The position numbers were made by a program, and so were the translations under genes. From Cristatella mucedo (Eukaryota; Bryozoa; Phylactolaemata; Cristatellidae): a DNA stretch of 64,000 bases. The stretch is taken from NCBI GenBank assembly GCA_009760855.2, contig WPIO01000057.1, positions 922,501 to 986,500 of the forward strand. Reading direction: 5' to 3'. Positions 1 to 55,640 of the stretch are shown here, in pieces. The notes beneath the pieces are model-generated. The model did not search any database and was not told the DNA's origin. It saw only the letters and a list, made by a program, of their open reading frames with translations. Each line of letters starts with the position of its first letter. The stretch's first letter is position 1.

Positions 1-490
1 TAATCTGCGTCGAACTGTTCTTGATCGCCGCCCATGGCCGATAGTTTCTCGACTTGGTGTACAGTGTTTGACTTCAAGGTTCTGTCGCTTTCTTGTTTGT
101 TCTTTCGTACTTTTCGTACCGGCTTGCGTGCACATCATGCCTCCCATGTTAACGGCCGTTCTTCTAACTCAAGTAATTTAGCTGTGCGTCTAGCTAGCCA
201 CGAATCCTTTGGAGGCCATGCCTTCGGTTTGTATGCTCCCAAAGCATGGAGCTCACTGCCGACTGACATCGCTACATTCTCCTTGACTTGATGAAAAAAA
301 ACAAAGCTAAAAACTTACGTGTTCCTCATAGCATTGTCTCCATCCGTGTGCATTGCACATTGTGTGCTTATGGGTGCTGAAACTGCGCACGCTAAGACTA
401 AACAATGGACATGCTACCTTTCCTGCATGTGTCAAGTGCGTTGAAAAGATCTAGTTTTGTTAGACTGCTATCAATAAAATTATTTCACTA
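1..490 (+). mobile_element. LINE-C fragment, C-terminal ORF and 3' end
   Basis: Degenerate coding remnant containing HAFGLYAPKAWSSLPTDIA, the C-terminal signature shared by all LINE-A/C copies here. It is followed by a 3' UTR ending in AAGTGCGTTGAAAAGATCTA and an AT-rich tail. Lies in the intron upstream of the first visible RTTN exon. Confidence 0.75.
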
Positions 491-580
491 TCGTTAGCAT
501 CGTCTTATCGGCCACTTTTTTCAGCATTGTGTGTGCCACCAGAGTGCTGGTGCATTTTAGCTTTTTTCTTTTTTTTTTAG

Positions 581-46422
<45,842 letters not shown>

Positions 46423-47100
46423 CTGCTGCTCGCCTGCCCTCCTGGAACTTCCAGGAGGCGTGGCTTGGTGGGAGAATAGTAGTGTGCGCCAGCGAATCGG
46501 CTGGATTGGCAATCGCTCTGCCTGTGCCGCCGATGCTAGGTGCGGCGACGCCTGCCGCCATTCACGAGCTTGTGCATGCCACGGGTTCGTGGCTGCCGGT
46601 GCATCACGGGCAGCTGCCAGCGCTTGACCGGCCAGCAGCTCGCATCGGCCGCCGAGCAGCTGCTGCTCCAGGCTGCCGATGCTGTGGTGTCTGCTTGTGC
46701 GGCTGGATCTCTTATCTCGGCCAGTTGAAGCCGTCGAGCTCAGCTCGACGATCGCAGGAGCTTTAGCCTTTGTGAAGCGCCTGATGCAGCACCTGATAGT
46801 CAGGTGTCTCAGCGGCTAGTTCGTGGCTCGTGACCCAACATCTGTGATTGCATGTCCTGCAACCCCCTCACTGACCATGCGCATGCACATGCCATCGCTT
46901 TTACGAGTGAAATGAGTAGCCGCGAGTGCTGTGAGTGACACGACTGAATTGTTTGCCTGCTACTCTGTAACTTTGCGCAGCTGCCAGTTGTCGTCTGCTG
47001 CTGCCGACGGATGGCCGAGAGACTCGAGCCGAAGCTCAGCAGCTGAGCTGCTCAGTGTTGGAGCGTCGGTCGGTGCAGTCAGCAGACGCTCGCCGTGCCT
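46423..47100 (+). other. RTTN 3' UTR / downstream sequence
   Basis: GC-rich sequence just after the stop, with no recognisable repeat. Part must be the 3' UTR. I see no AATAAA or ATTAAA here, so the transcript end is undefined. Confidence 0.4.
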
Positions 47101-47941
47101 CTGTTTTAACAATAATGACAATGATGACACTCTTTTTTATAGCATCCGAACAGAACTTGTTTGCCATTCAGGCTCGCATTGCAACTCGCACCAGGCAAAG
47201 CAACAACCAATAGTTGATAAAAAAACGCACTTTCTCTTGGCGACGCCCAACAGTCAAAAGCACATGGTTACCATGCTAAGGCAAGCATGCAAACGCTCAC
47301 AGACGACAGCCGGTACGTAGACGAACGGCTACGGTTTTTAGGCCACCCTGTTAGTAATACTCACTCGATCGTGCACAGGCCAACAAAGCACACAGGAAAC
47401 AAAGCACACAGGAAACAAGGCAGCCTCACTGGGGCACTGTACAAAAGCATGTCGCCACTACCCTTAGTCACAACGTGCACAGTTTCATTATACAGAGCCG
47501 CATAAAAGGATAATTCACTCGGGCTGAGCAGTGGCCGTGTGGAACGGATAGGTTTTGAGCATAAAATCAAAAGATGACGCGATGTCAGTCGGTAGTGAGC
47601 TCCAAGCTGTGTGAGCACGGTAACTAGAGGCATGGTCTCTAAAAGATTCCAAGTTAGTTAAGGGCACGAAGACCGGAGCCGGTAGAGAAGGTGGTGCTAC
47701 GGGAGGCCGGAAGTGAAACTTATTCAAACTGGAAAGTCGGAGCAAGAAAATGGAGGGACCAGCAGGTGGATGGGATCTTGAAGTCGCTATACTGCACAAA
47801 AGGCGGCCAGTGCACATTTGTGAGCACTAGGGTAATGTAGCAGTTGCTACTTTTACGACAGATACAGCTTGCTACTGAGTTTTGCACTAACTGTGAGCAT
47901 ATTACTGCAGGTGTAGGAAGACCTAAAAGTCTGCTGGCCAC

Positions 47942-48055
47942 CGAACGCTTACGGAAATCCGCCTAGGCTTTTAGTGAGCTATTGAAAACCTTCCTGCATA
48001 ACACCCACATTGTCGTTGTGGCTTTGTGGAGTTACATATACAGTACATTACAAGT
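47942..48055 (+). mobile_element. LINE-B 3' tail inside LINE-C
   Basis: CCGAACGCTTACGGAAATCC, GCATAACACCCACATTGTCG, GGAGTTACATATACAGTACA then TTACA; inserted opposite to the LINE-C orientation. Confidence 0.85.
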
Positions 48056-48144
48056 AATGACTGACATGAGTCCGGAGGTCGTGAATACCAGCTAGACTGA
48101 GGTGTCTTTGTCCAAGCAAGGCCGAATTTTTATAAAACTACATT

Positions 48145-48232
48145 AGTTGATGCCGCAAACGCAAAATGCCTGGAGCAGGGCCCAAGTTCTTTAAGGGGCC
48201 TGTATAATGAATTGTTATTTTATTTTAGACAA
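48145..48232 (+). mobile_element. Short LINE/SINE tail inside LINE-C
   Basis: CAAAATGCCTGGAGCAGGGC, CCAAGTTCTTTAAGGGGCCT and GTATAATGAATTGTTATTTT interrupt the LINE-C sequence, which resumes at AGACAAATGACTTGAGAGCT. Confidence 0.65.
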
Positions 48233-48661
48233 ATGACTTGAGAGCTGATGGTCATCTAGAGATGTCGTTCGTTTAGGAAGGGTCACCCAGATTCCGTCCG
48301 GCCAGAGGCTGCAGGAGATATGCTTGTATAGCCGATTTGCAGAGATTGGCTTTCCAGTGTCTGTGTAACATTTGGTTTGCCTATACTCAGTAAGTTGGCT
48401 ATGTCGTCAATCAATTTCCGAAAAGTTTCGGCCATCCAAGTGCACATGCCAGCCATGCAGGAATTAGGAATCTGAGAGAGTTTGAGATACTGGAAGGCAG
48501 GGAAGGGTCCAAACACAAGTACAGCTGCATGTCATCGGCATAAAAATGAAAGTCTGTATCGTGCTTTACGACTACACTTGCAAGAGGGGGACTATAAACT
48601 GCAAAAAAGGGCGGGGCACCTAAACGGATCACTGGGGCTATACATACAGGCCTGTGAAAAA

Positions 48662-48835
48662 TACTAGTTGATTTACCAGCCTCTTTTTTATAGAGATTGG
48701 GGAGCTTTGATGGCTATCTCCACCGCTTGCACTGGCAATAGAGCATTGCCCGCTGCAGGATTAGAACCCACGACCTCGGGACAGAAGTCGTGAATAGCAA
48801 CCGTCTTACCTAGTGTACCATCACGGCTGTAAGTC
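48662..48835 (-). mobile_element. SINE-1 reverse copy inside LINE-C
   Basis: Reverse of AAAGAGGCTGGTAAATCAAC, GATAGCCATCAAAGCTCCCC, GCAATGCTCTATTGCCAGTG and the box-B-like CGTGGGTTCTAATCCTGCAG. LINE-C sequence resumes after it. Confidence 0.85.
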
Positions 48836-49189
48836 ACAGACTTCGTAAATAACGATTTTAAATATTGACGTAGTTTCTCTGAATTCACTACTCGGAAAAG
48901 ACAAAAAACATGTAGCACGGTGCCTGTGATGCCTAGGCGAGATTAAATGGGCTCAGGGATTTGATGGACAGTCGTATCAAAAGCCACTTCGAGACCCAGC
49001 AGGTCTTACGTTAAGCACTTAGTCACAGCTGACCTCGATGGAGTCGTATGCCATTTCCGCTTTTTTCTTTGTTTCGTAAACTTATCACTTTTCGCGGAGA
49101 AAGTGGTCAAATAACATTGACTTGTGTTATTGCCAAATTGAAACAGGTCAATAGCTGGACGATTATGCCGAAATTGATGCGGCAATTTT

Positions 49190-49465
49190 ATTGAACGAAC
49201 ATATTCGGAGAAACTCTCCTACTGCCGACTATGGCACATCCTTTTCAGCGGTCCTGAGCTGCTACTTCTATGCTACTCACTACCCCAACTGCTCTCCTGA
49301 CTTTGCTATGCTTCCCAATTTCTCTTTGTTTCGCGAGACGAAGTCTGTTGGCTACCGAAAGCCGCTTTGGCTGTGAGTGCGCTATACAAAACTCTCCTGC
49401 GTAACACCCACATGGTCTTTATGACTTTATGGAGTTACAGACGGAGATACATTACATTAGAATGA
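49190..49465 (+). mobile_element. LINE-B copy, best preserved 3' end
   Basis: CTGCCGACTATGGCACATCC, TATGCTTCCCAATTTCTCTT, CACCCACATGGTCTTTATGA, GGAGTTACAGACGGAGATAC and ATTACATTA tail. Used here as the LINE-B reference. Confidence 0.88.
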
Positions 49466-49592
49466 CTTGGGTAAGCAATTGTATCGGAATTTCCATGCCG
49501 TCATTCGTCAGGTAAGTTTGGGGAGATGTCTGTAAGCTATATCCGTATTCGCTGAAGGATGGCAGCTTGTTCCCGAGTCAGTTCAGTCAATG

Positions 49593-49767
49593 CAGTCGAC
49601 TCCGCCTACAAGAATATCGGGTACAGGTATACTCCGCTTATAAGAATAGCCATTCCGCGTCCCAGATTTACCCTAGCTATACAGTCTCACCCCGCTTGCA
49701 GGAATATTTTGCCAGTACGAATGGCCGTTTGCCGGCCCATGCGAATTCTTATAAGCGGAGTCGATCG
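49593..49767. mobile_element. Candidate pogo/Tc1-type MITE
   Basis: Imperfect terminal inverted repeats: left CAGTCGACTCCGCCTACAAG, right end reads inward CGATCGACTCCGCTTATAAG. An internal TACTCCGCTTATAAGAATAG repeats the arm. TA lies just outside the right end, TG outside the left. The 175-bp body has no coding capacity. Confidence 0.65.
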
Positions 49768-50059
49768 TACTTACTATTCTGCAGCGGTGGGGCAGGCCGT
49801 GTCGTCTGCCCGACATCTTGCGTGTAGCTGACTAGCCGCTCTGGATAGCTGTTTGCAGTTTGCACGATCGGCTGACGCTTCCCGCTTCGGCTGGCTTAAG
49901 GAAGTGGCCGTCGGCTCTAACCAATGGCCAACCGCCATGCCACGATGCCCTGATCAGTCACTGAGTGCCTGCAAGCTCCGTCTCTCGAAGGAGGTGAGAC
50001 TGAGCAAGGCAATTTTGCTGGTCACAGTGATAAAGGTCACTAAGGCTAGGCTTGCTAAG

Positions 50060-50243
50060 CGTTGCCACTCCAAGGACCTCTCTACTTAAGGTGGAGTTTA
50101 CTTAACTGTTGGTGTTCGCTTCATTTTCCGCGTCGAGTTGAGTGGCAGTGGCACGATGGCCCCTGTAGTAATAGCTAAGTTTGATGCTTGAAAATGTGGA
50201 CTCATATTTGATTCATTGGAACGGCATACGTTATGTTCGCTGG

Positions 50244-50298
<55 letters not shown>

Positions 50299-50850
50299 AT
50301 CATGTTCTGTGCGGCTGCCAGAAGAAAGTTATCTCGTGCTGTCTTAATCTTTTATTCACGTACTGCTTGCTTCAAGTACTTCTGCTTTGCAGGTCCTGGT
50401 CATCAAAACAGACATTGGTCAATGATAATGCTATCACGATGTCCATTCATCGGGTACAGCTTCTAGTGCATCCTTTCCAGGGGTCATTTGTGGCTTACAT
50501 CTTTGCAACTCTTTTCGCTGTGTCTGGAATATTGCCAGAGTACCCTTGAATCCCACGTCCTGACTTGCTCAGATGTCTGCATGCTTAGGCGAAGATAGCC
50601 TCGTTTTGCCTTATTGCGTGGCTGAAAACAAAGCGTCAAATTGAACGGCAAATGGCTGTACCATCTAGGACCTCGGGAGACGAAGGAAAATGGAAAAGCC
50701 TGTTTACTTCAAATCGCCAGCGAAGCCGTAAACTGAATCGGGGACGGGGCTGAAGTGAGGTCTCTGAGGTCGGCTCAGGTGAAAACCGATTAAACGTCCC
50801 CAAAATTTCTAGATAATATCAGGGAGTTCATCATTAGGATGGCAAAATCT
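50060..50850. other. Intergenic sequence with (CT)n at 50243-50297
   Basis: Apart from the CT microsatellite nothing is recognised. Confidence 0.4.
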
Positions 50851-50854
50851 CACT

Positions 50855-51035
50855 GGAATCCTGTCAATTAATTCCATGCAGCACCTCAATGTTTACATTC
50901 AAGGAGGTCACTAGTGACCTCGTCTTGAAGTTCGTATCCCAATCAAAGGAGACAACTAGTCTTCTGGATTGATATTGAGTTCTCTGATACAGAGATTGAG
51001 TTCTCTGAGGGTGCTAATCAAATGTACTATTATTA
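50855..51035 (+). mobile_element. LINE fragment: RT N-terminal piece joined to a 3' tail
   Basis: CAGCACCTCAATGTTTACAT, CAAGGAGGTCACTAGTGACC, ACAACTAGTCTTCTGGA encode the N-terminal RT region also seen reversed at 54420-54640. It is joined to GAGATTGAGTTCTCTGAGGG and a TTATTATT tail, so the middle is deleted. Confidence 0.7.
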
Positions 51036-51154
51036 TTATTGTGTCGCTATACAAAACGGAATGTTAAATCAGCTAGAAGGCAATAAATAAAATAAATCAA
51101 TGACTGTGCCTAGACGCTGACTGAGCTACTTTCTCTATGTACTACTGTGTAAAA

Positions 51155-51240
51155 AGTGTGCATATGTAAAGCGCCTAGAGAGAGATTAAGTTCTCTGAGG
51201 GCGCTTTATCAAGTGAATTATTATCATTAATATTATCATT
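51155..51240 (+). mobile_element. LINE-A 3' tail
   Basis: CATATGTAAAGCGCCTAGAG, AGAGATTAAGTTCTCTGAGG, GCGCTTTATCAAGTGAATTA and ATTATC tail; perfect 3' hairpin. Confidence 0.88.
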
Positions 51241-51399
51241 ATAGAACAAAGTGTCGGGTACGCACGGGCTCTCGCACGGGTCCAGCTCAGAGCACCTTGT
51301 GTTCTGTAAAGCAGTCAAGGAAGGGCAGCAGAACCTTTTTAAGCATACTCTCATTATATATAATTTATAGTTGGATCCACTACCTCAGGGCAGCGCGTA

Positions 51400-51510
51400 A
51401 CGCGGGAAACGCAGTTAAGTCGGGCGCTTGCAGTCGCCGGCGCGCCGGCCGCCCGCGATGGCTTCGGCGTGATCGCCGAGCGGCTACCCGCGTTCCAGAG
51501 CGTTAAGCAG
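51400..51510. other. Local GC-rich patch with a 14-bp palindrome
   Basis: About 110 bp very rich in CpG, centred on the palindrome GCCGGCGCGCCGGC (51436-51449), in otherwise AT-rich DNA. No gene assigned. Confidence 0.6.
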
Positions 51511-51654
51511 TTCCAAGACATTTGCTTCAACATACAATTGCCACATATACCGGTTTATTAGCTTTCGTCGGCAAAGTGAAGTCCAGTTATTCTAGAGTGT
51601 ATACAAATGAAGCTGCTAAGAGCGTGATCTCATGCGAATATATTTGCACTGATA

Positions 51655-51707
51655 ATTAATAAAAATACATTGTTATAGCACCCTCAGAGAACTCAATCTC
51701 TCTCCCT

Positions 51708-51788
<81 letters not shown>

Positions 51789-51835
51789 GGCACTTAACAT
51801 TTGCAGCAAAGGAAGGACGATTCAGTGGTTAATGG
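51655..51835 (-). mobile_element. LINE-A 3' tail expanded by (TC)n
   Basis: GTTATAGCACCCTCAGAGAA, CTCAATCTC then about 45 TC units (51700-51787), TAGGCACTTAACATTTGCAG. The microsatellite grew from the CTCTTTCTAG motif inside the 3' hairpin. Confidence 0.9.
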
Positions 51836-52124
51836 TTTGTCGTAATAATACAAGCGGAATCGCGTTTGGCCAGCGCTGACCCTACAGCAAACACCAAAAT
51901 CTCGAAACCACGTCGCACTCCGCTACGGCAATTAGATAAAAAGTTAGTTAATGCGATAATGTATTGAAAAACTCAGATAATAAGATTCTGAGTGCAAGAT
52001 GGACTGCTAAAAGGCGCTGTGCAGCAGACGACAGCGGCGTGCACGGATCAGTCGCCATGCCGGACCAAAATTTGTAACTTTACTCAGAATTGCACACTTG
52101 TGCACAAAGATAAACGTTATTATA

Positions 52125-52580
52125 ATGTATTTTTATCTCCTTTGGAAACAGTGCCTTAATCTCGTCTCGCATGCTCCCAAAGCCTGGAACTCTCCTCCGA
52201 CAGGTGTCACGACATCCCCTGACTTGGAGACATTAAAAAAGCCACTACTTATTTATTTAAATATATAAATAAAATTAAAAATTTAAATTTATTTATTGTA
52301 TTTATTTATTAAAAGAAGCATCTATGTATCGCAGCATTTAGTGGGCCAACATGACTCGCTCTTTGTGTGCTTATACGTGCTGACACTGTGCATGCTGCCA
52401 CTAACTATATTTGCATGCTGACTGTGCATTTCACCCCTAACCGTGTTATTCTTGTTGTTTATTGAGAATGCTACCACTAACCATTCGATCGCGCTTCCTT
52501 TGCAGCAAATGTAAAGTGCTTAGAAAGAGATGAGGTTTTCTGATGGCACTATACAAATGTATTATTAGTGTTATTATTAT
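52125..52580 (+). mobile_element. LINE-A C-terminal/3' copy with AT insertion
   Basis: CATGCTCCCAAAGCCTGGAA, then a TTTATTTAAATATATAAATA-type insert (52245-52312) inside the last codons, then the normal 3' UTR, hairpin and TTA tail. Confidence 0.85.
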
Positions 52581-52584
52581 ATCT

Positions 52585-53220
52585 TCACGTTCATGCAAAA
52601 GTCAAGATACGCTCTTTTCGTGAACTTAAACCGCAAGTATCCACAAAGACTTTTATCCGACCATTACTCCACGCTTTATCTTTCGGGCGGGCGTTTGTCG
52701 TGGCTCGAATTGAGCGTATGGACGGTCGTAGAACCGTGTATTTCTTGTCAATAACTAATACGACGCGTCTGGAGCAATGCGTTGCAGTATTAGAGATGTA
52801 TGCTGCTTTCTAGTTTGCAGAACGATAGATATAAAGTCGGTGTGGCTGAGTCAGCTGAATTTTCTACTTCTCTTAGCTATACCTTCCTAAGTTCTGACTT
52901 TCGTAATTGACAAGGCTGAAATAGTTTACCTTAATGTCTGTCCCATAGCGACGAAACTCCCCGCGCTCTAGTAGCGAGGCTTATCTCGCATAATTATATC
53001 AAATTTTTTGCTCTGAGTAAACTCATTTTTATACACTCTAGAATCATTGGACTTCACTGCGCGGACGACCGGAGGTACGCTCACTTCCGCAATCTATGGC
53101 AATTGTCCGCTGTATCAAATGTCCTCGCCCTTGAAAGTATAGGCACCGCGGCCACACGCACGCCCACAGCCGATTGTCCAGTCCTAGCAATTAAACGCTC
53201 TGGTGTTGCTAAAAATCACC
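52585..53220. other. Sequence upstream of GLRX3
   Basis: Largely unique. Includes the right arm of the inverted repeat and an 81-codon open stretch (52568-52813) with no recognisable similarity. Confidence 0.35.
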
Positions 53221-53226
53221 CACCTA

Positions 53227-53378
53227 GTTGGCCGCGATAGCCCTGGAGGTACGGTGCTCGCTCTTCACGACCCGGGGTGGTGCGTTCGAGTCATACATCC
53301 TTTATTGCCAACTGCAAGCGGTAGTGATAGCCGTTAAGGCTCTTCTGCTGCTACACAAATGGGGCAATTAAATCAATT
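53227..53378 (+). mobile_element. SINE-1 copy just upstream of GLRX3
   Basis: GGCCGCGATAGCCCTGGAGG (box-A side), CTCGCTCTTCACGACCCGGG, GTGCGTTCGAGTCATACATC (box-B side), then GATAGCCGTTAAGGCTCTTC and GGGGCAATTAAATCAATT. Ends about 60 bp before the GLRX3 ATG. Confidence 0.85.
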
Positions 53379-53440
53379 CCCACACCCGACGGAAGAGCGC
53401 TCGACGGAAACGGAAGTCAACACGTCACGTGGTCGCAAGC

Positions 53441-54103
53441 ATGGACGGCCAGTCACTTTTCGACGGCACTCTGTCAGAATTCGACAGAATCCTCGCCGCC
53501 AATTCGGGTGCCTTGTTCGTCGTTCACTTTTGGGCCGAGTGGGCACCGCAGTGCGAAGTAATAGAATCTGCCATCAGCGAGCTGAGCAAAGAGCTAGCTC
53601 ACGCCGACGTTCGCTTCGTCAAGGTGGACGCCGAGGGATCTGCCGAGGTGTCGCTCAAGTATGCCATCGAAGCCGTGCCCACCGTCTTATTCTTGTTCAA
53701 AGGCAGCGAGGCGGACAGGGTAAATGGAGTTAACGTAGCGGATATTGCCGCCAAGACGAGGCGTCTGCTCGCTCAGCCACCGCCGGTGGCGGCGCCCGCC
53801 GAGTCTCTCGAGGACAGGCTGCGGAAGCTGGTCAATCAGTCCACAGTGGTCCTGTTCATGAAAGGCAACAGCGAGGCGCCGAGATGCGGCTTTAGCAAGC
53901 AAGCCGTAGCGATTCTCAAGAGTAAAGGTGTCGAGTTCACGACGTTTGACATCCTCGAAGACGAAGAGGTGCGCCAGGGTCTGAAGAAGTTCTCCAATTG
54001 GCAGACCTATCCACAGCTGTACGCCAAGGGTCAGCTGATCGGCGGCGTGGATATCATGCGGGACCTGGACGAGGCCGGCGAACTAGAGTCGTCGCTCCTG
54101 TAG
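53441..54103 (+). CDS. GLRX3: Glutaredoxin-3-like (PICOT/Grx3-4 type): thioredoxin-like plus one CGFS glutaredoxin domain
   Basis: 220 residues, single exon, stop TAG. This family consists of cytosolic/nuclear monothiol glutaredoxins that bind a glutathione-ligated 2Fe-2S cluster and serve iron-sulfur trafficking and iron sensing. Residues 5-110 form a thioredoxin-like domain with WAEWAPQC (Cys38 alone, as in the family) and cis-Pro80. Residues 122-220 form the glutaredoxin domain with CGFS at 149-152, TYPQLY at 189-194 (cis-Pro191) and the GG pair at 201-202. Animal GLRX3 normally has two glutaredoxin domains; this has one, as in yeast Grx3/4, and it resembles the second human domain more than the first (LEDRLRKL, FDILEDEEVRQGLK). 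The ATG at 53441 has A at -3 and G at +4; no upstream ATG lies in frame nearby. No introns seen. SINE copies flank it on both sides. Confidence 0.94.
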   Translation: MDGQSLFDGTLSEFDRILAANSGALFVVHFWAEWAPQCEVIESAISELSKELAHADVRFVKVDAEGSAEVSLKYAIEAVPTVLFLFKGSEADRVNGVNVADIAAKTRRLLAQPPPVAAPAESLEDRLRKLVNQSTVVLFMKGNSEAPRCGFSKQAVAILKSKGVEFTTFDILEDEEVRQGLKKFSNWQTYPQLYAKGQLIGGVDIMRDLDEAGELESSLL

Positions 54104-54244
54104 GCTGCACTGTCGGTGGTAAGACGCTTTTACGCATTGCAGCGTGAGCCGTTTGCCCGCACTGCCGTCGGCTCTCCGGCCTCTACAGTGGAAAAAGGGA
54201 GGCTTGCCGTGATTAGCTCCCGAGTCTTAGCCCAGGGGCTCAGG

Positions 54245-54410
54245 TTCTTAGACTCAGGCTCTTAGTCTTAGCCCAGGTGCTCGCTCTTCACGACCGGATC
54301 GTGGGTTCGAGTCCCGCAGTGGGCGATCCTGTATTGACCACTGCAAGCGACGGTGATAGCCGTTAAAGCTCTTCAGCCGCTATGTAAATGAAGCTGTTGT
54401 CGAGACGCGA
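54245..54410 (+). mobile_element. SINE-1 copy downstream of GLRX3
   Basis: GTGCTCGCTCTTCACGACCG, GATCGTGGGTTCGAGTCCCG (near-consensus tRNA box B), GATAGCCGTTAAAGCTCTTC and AAATGAAGCTGTTG. Preceded by a short tandem CTTAGCCCAGG/GGCTCAGG duplication. Confidence 0.85.
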
Positions 54411-54419
54411 TAGAACCTG

Positions 54420-54645
54420 CGTCGGCCAGGAGCTAGCAACGTGGCATGTTGGAAGATGACAACTGATGCATGGCTGCAGCAGTTCAATGCATTGTAGAAG
54501 CAGGATAGTTGGAATAGGGTCCAGAAGACTAGTTGTCTTGTTTGATTGAGATATAAAGTTCAGGACGAGGTCACTAGTGACCTCCTTGAATGTAGACATT
54601 GAGGTGCTGCATGGAATTGAGGGACAAGATTCCAGGGTGTATTAA
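54420..54645 (-). mobile_element. LINE RT N-terminal fragment
   Basis: On the - strand encodes STFKEVTSDLVLNFISQSNK and SLLDPIPTILLLQCIELLQP, matching the conserved SSLDPIPTWLLKQ-type start of CR1/L2 reverse transcriptases. Confidence 0.75.
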
Positions 54646-55640
54646 TTATATTATTAATAGTAATAGTAATAAGACAGTTACGTGGCACTTTAAGTGAAGA
54701 ATGTGTCCTAAAAGGCACTTCGTATGTCTGTCTGTGTGGCTTTCGTGACCGTAGGATATCTTTAGTAGTATTGTGGTTGTTTAGAGGGTAACAGTTGGTC
54801 ATGGGTGTGCATGCAAATTGTTCTTTTGAAATGGACTGCTTGTGGAAGTGGATAAGAGGCGTCACTCGCAAGAAACTGTGCGACTTTTCTATTAATTAAG
54901 CAATTCGCACAGACAGATCAAAAAGATGTGCAGAACAGAAGGGTTGTTAGCTAATTTTTAAATGTTGATTGATATTTTGATTGACCTCGGTCGGGATGGA
55001 GAGACTGATTATTGCAGTGTACGAACTAAAGTCTCTAAAGGATTTTAGGTCGGTCAGAGGCGCAGCCAAACGACTCGGGTCAGAGGAGTACGATACAGAG
55101 TAGGAATACGAAGTATTTCGGATCGGTAGGCCAGAGGAAGAGAGTCAAGGCACTTAAGACTCGAGTTACAAAACCTAGAAGTGATACAGCCTGCTTGATG
55201 GAGAACCAGTGCATGTCAGTAGGAAGTGGTTGTAGTGTGACAGTAGTGATGGTTGCAAAACTCACGACTGACAAGCCCAGTTGTAAAGCTTTGCACGAGC
55301 GGCAACAATCCTATTGCACAAGCTGGAAGACGTGCAAGGAATGAGTTATGTAAGTTGAGTTGAAATTTTACAAATTAATGGCTCCACTTGGCTATTATAT
55401 CCCAATATGAGCAGGCCCAAAATTGAAAAATGTAAAAGCTGAAGGTAGTCAGACTTGACTGTGATCATTTAGTAACCGGGCATTTTGGAACAGGACACCT
55501 AGATTACTTGTAGAAGCTATAGAAGATATGCTGGCCGATCCAGTTTTGAGGATTTAATATACCTCTTAGTAACATTAGCTTCTTTCACATCTAGTAAGTT
55601 GGTTTTATCGCCATTCAATTTGAGCCGAGTCTTTGTATAT
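54646..55640 (-). mobile_element. LINE-C, decayed 1-kb copy
   Basis: Reverse: TTATTAATAGTAATAGTAAT tail, GCACTTTAAGTG, then C-terminal blocks, GCATGTCAGTAGGAAGTGGT, CACGACTGACAAGCCCAGTT and up to the reverse of the DKTNLL region at about 55600. Many indels. Confidence 0.8.

Larger units (their letters stand above)
47105..49005 (-). mobile_element. LINE-C, broken by at least three insertions
   Basis: Reverse element: C-terminal half (FRDHASSYRAHTAWSSLPTD) 47515-47940; middle 48060-48140 and 48235-48640 with VYSPPLASVVVKHD and FYADDMQLYL; upstream RT piece 48870-49005 (reverse of the DTIDHE..L block). Interrupted by LINE-B, a short tail element and a SINE-1. Confidence 0.85.
51525..53112. repeat. 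Inverted repeat pair around a 1.4-kb segment
   Basis: Left copy about 51530-51610, right copy about 53020-53110 in opposite orientation. Shared: ACAATTGCCA, AGTGAAGTCCA, TTCTAGAGTGTATA and AAATGA in the same order, with diverged spacers. Confidence 0.6.

Noticed and set aside
46935-47320. Possible small gene after RTTN
   Set aside because: No similarity, no splice support, and it overlaps LINE-C tail sequence.
52568-52813. 81-codon open frame upstream of GLRX3
   Set aside because: No ATG context, domain or splice evidence; could be chance. Left as unexplained sequence.
54245-54410. A tRNA gene, because of the near-perfect box B GGTTCGAGTCC
   Set aside because: No cloverleaf can be folded around it, and the sequence continues as the dispersed SINE-1.
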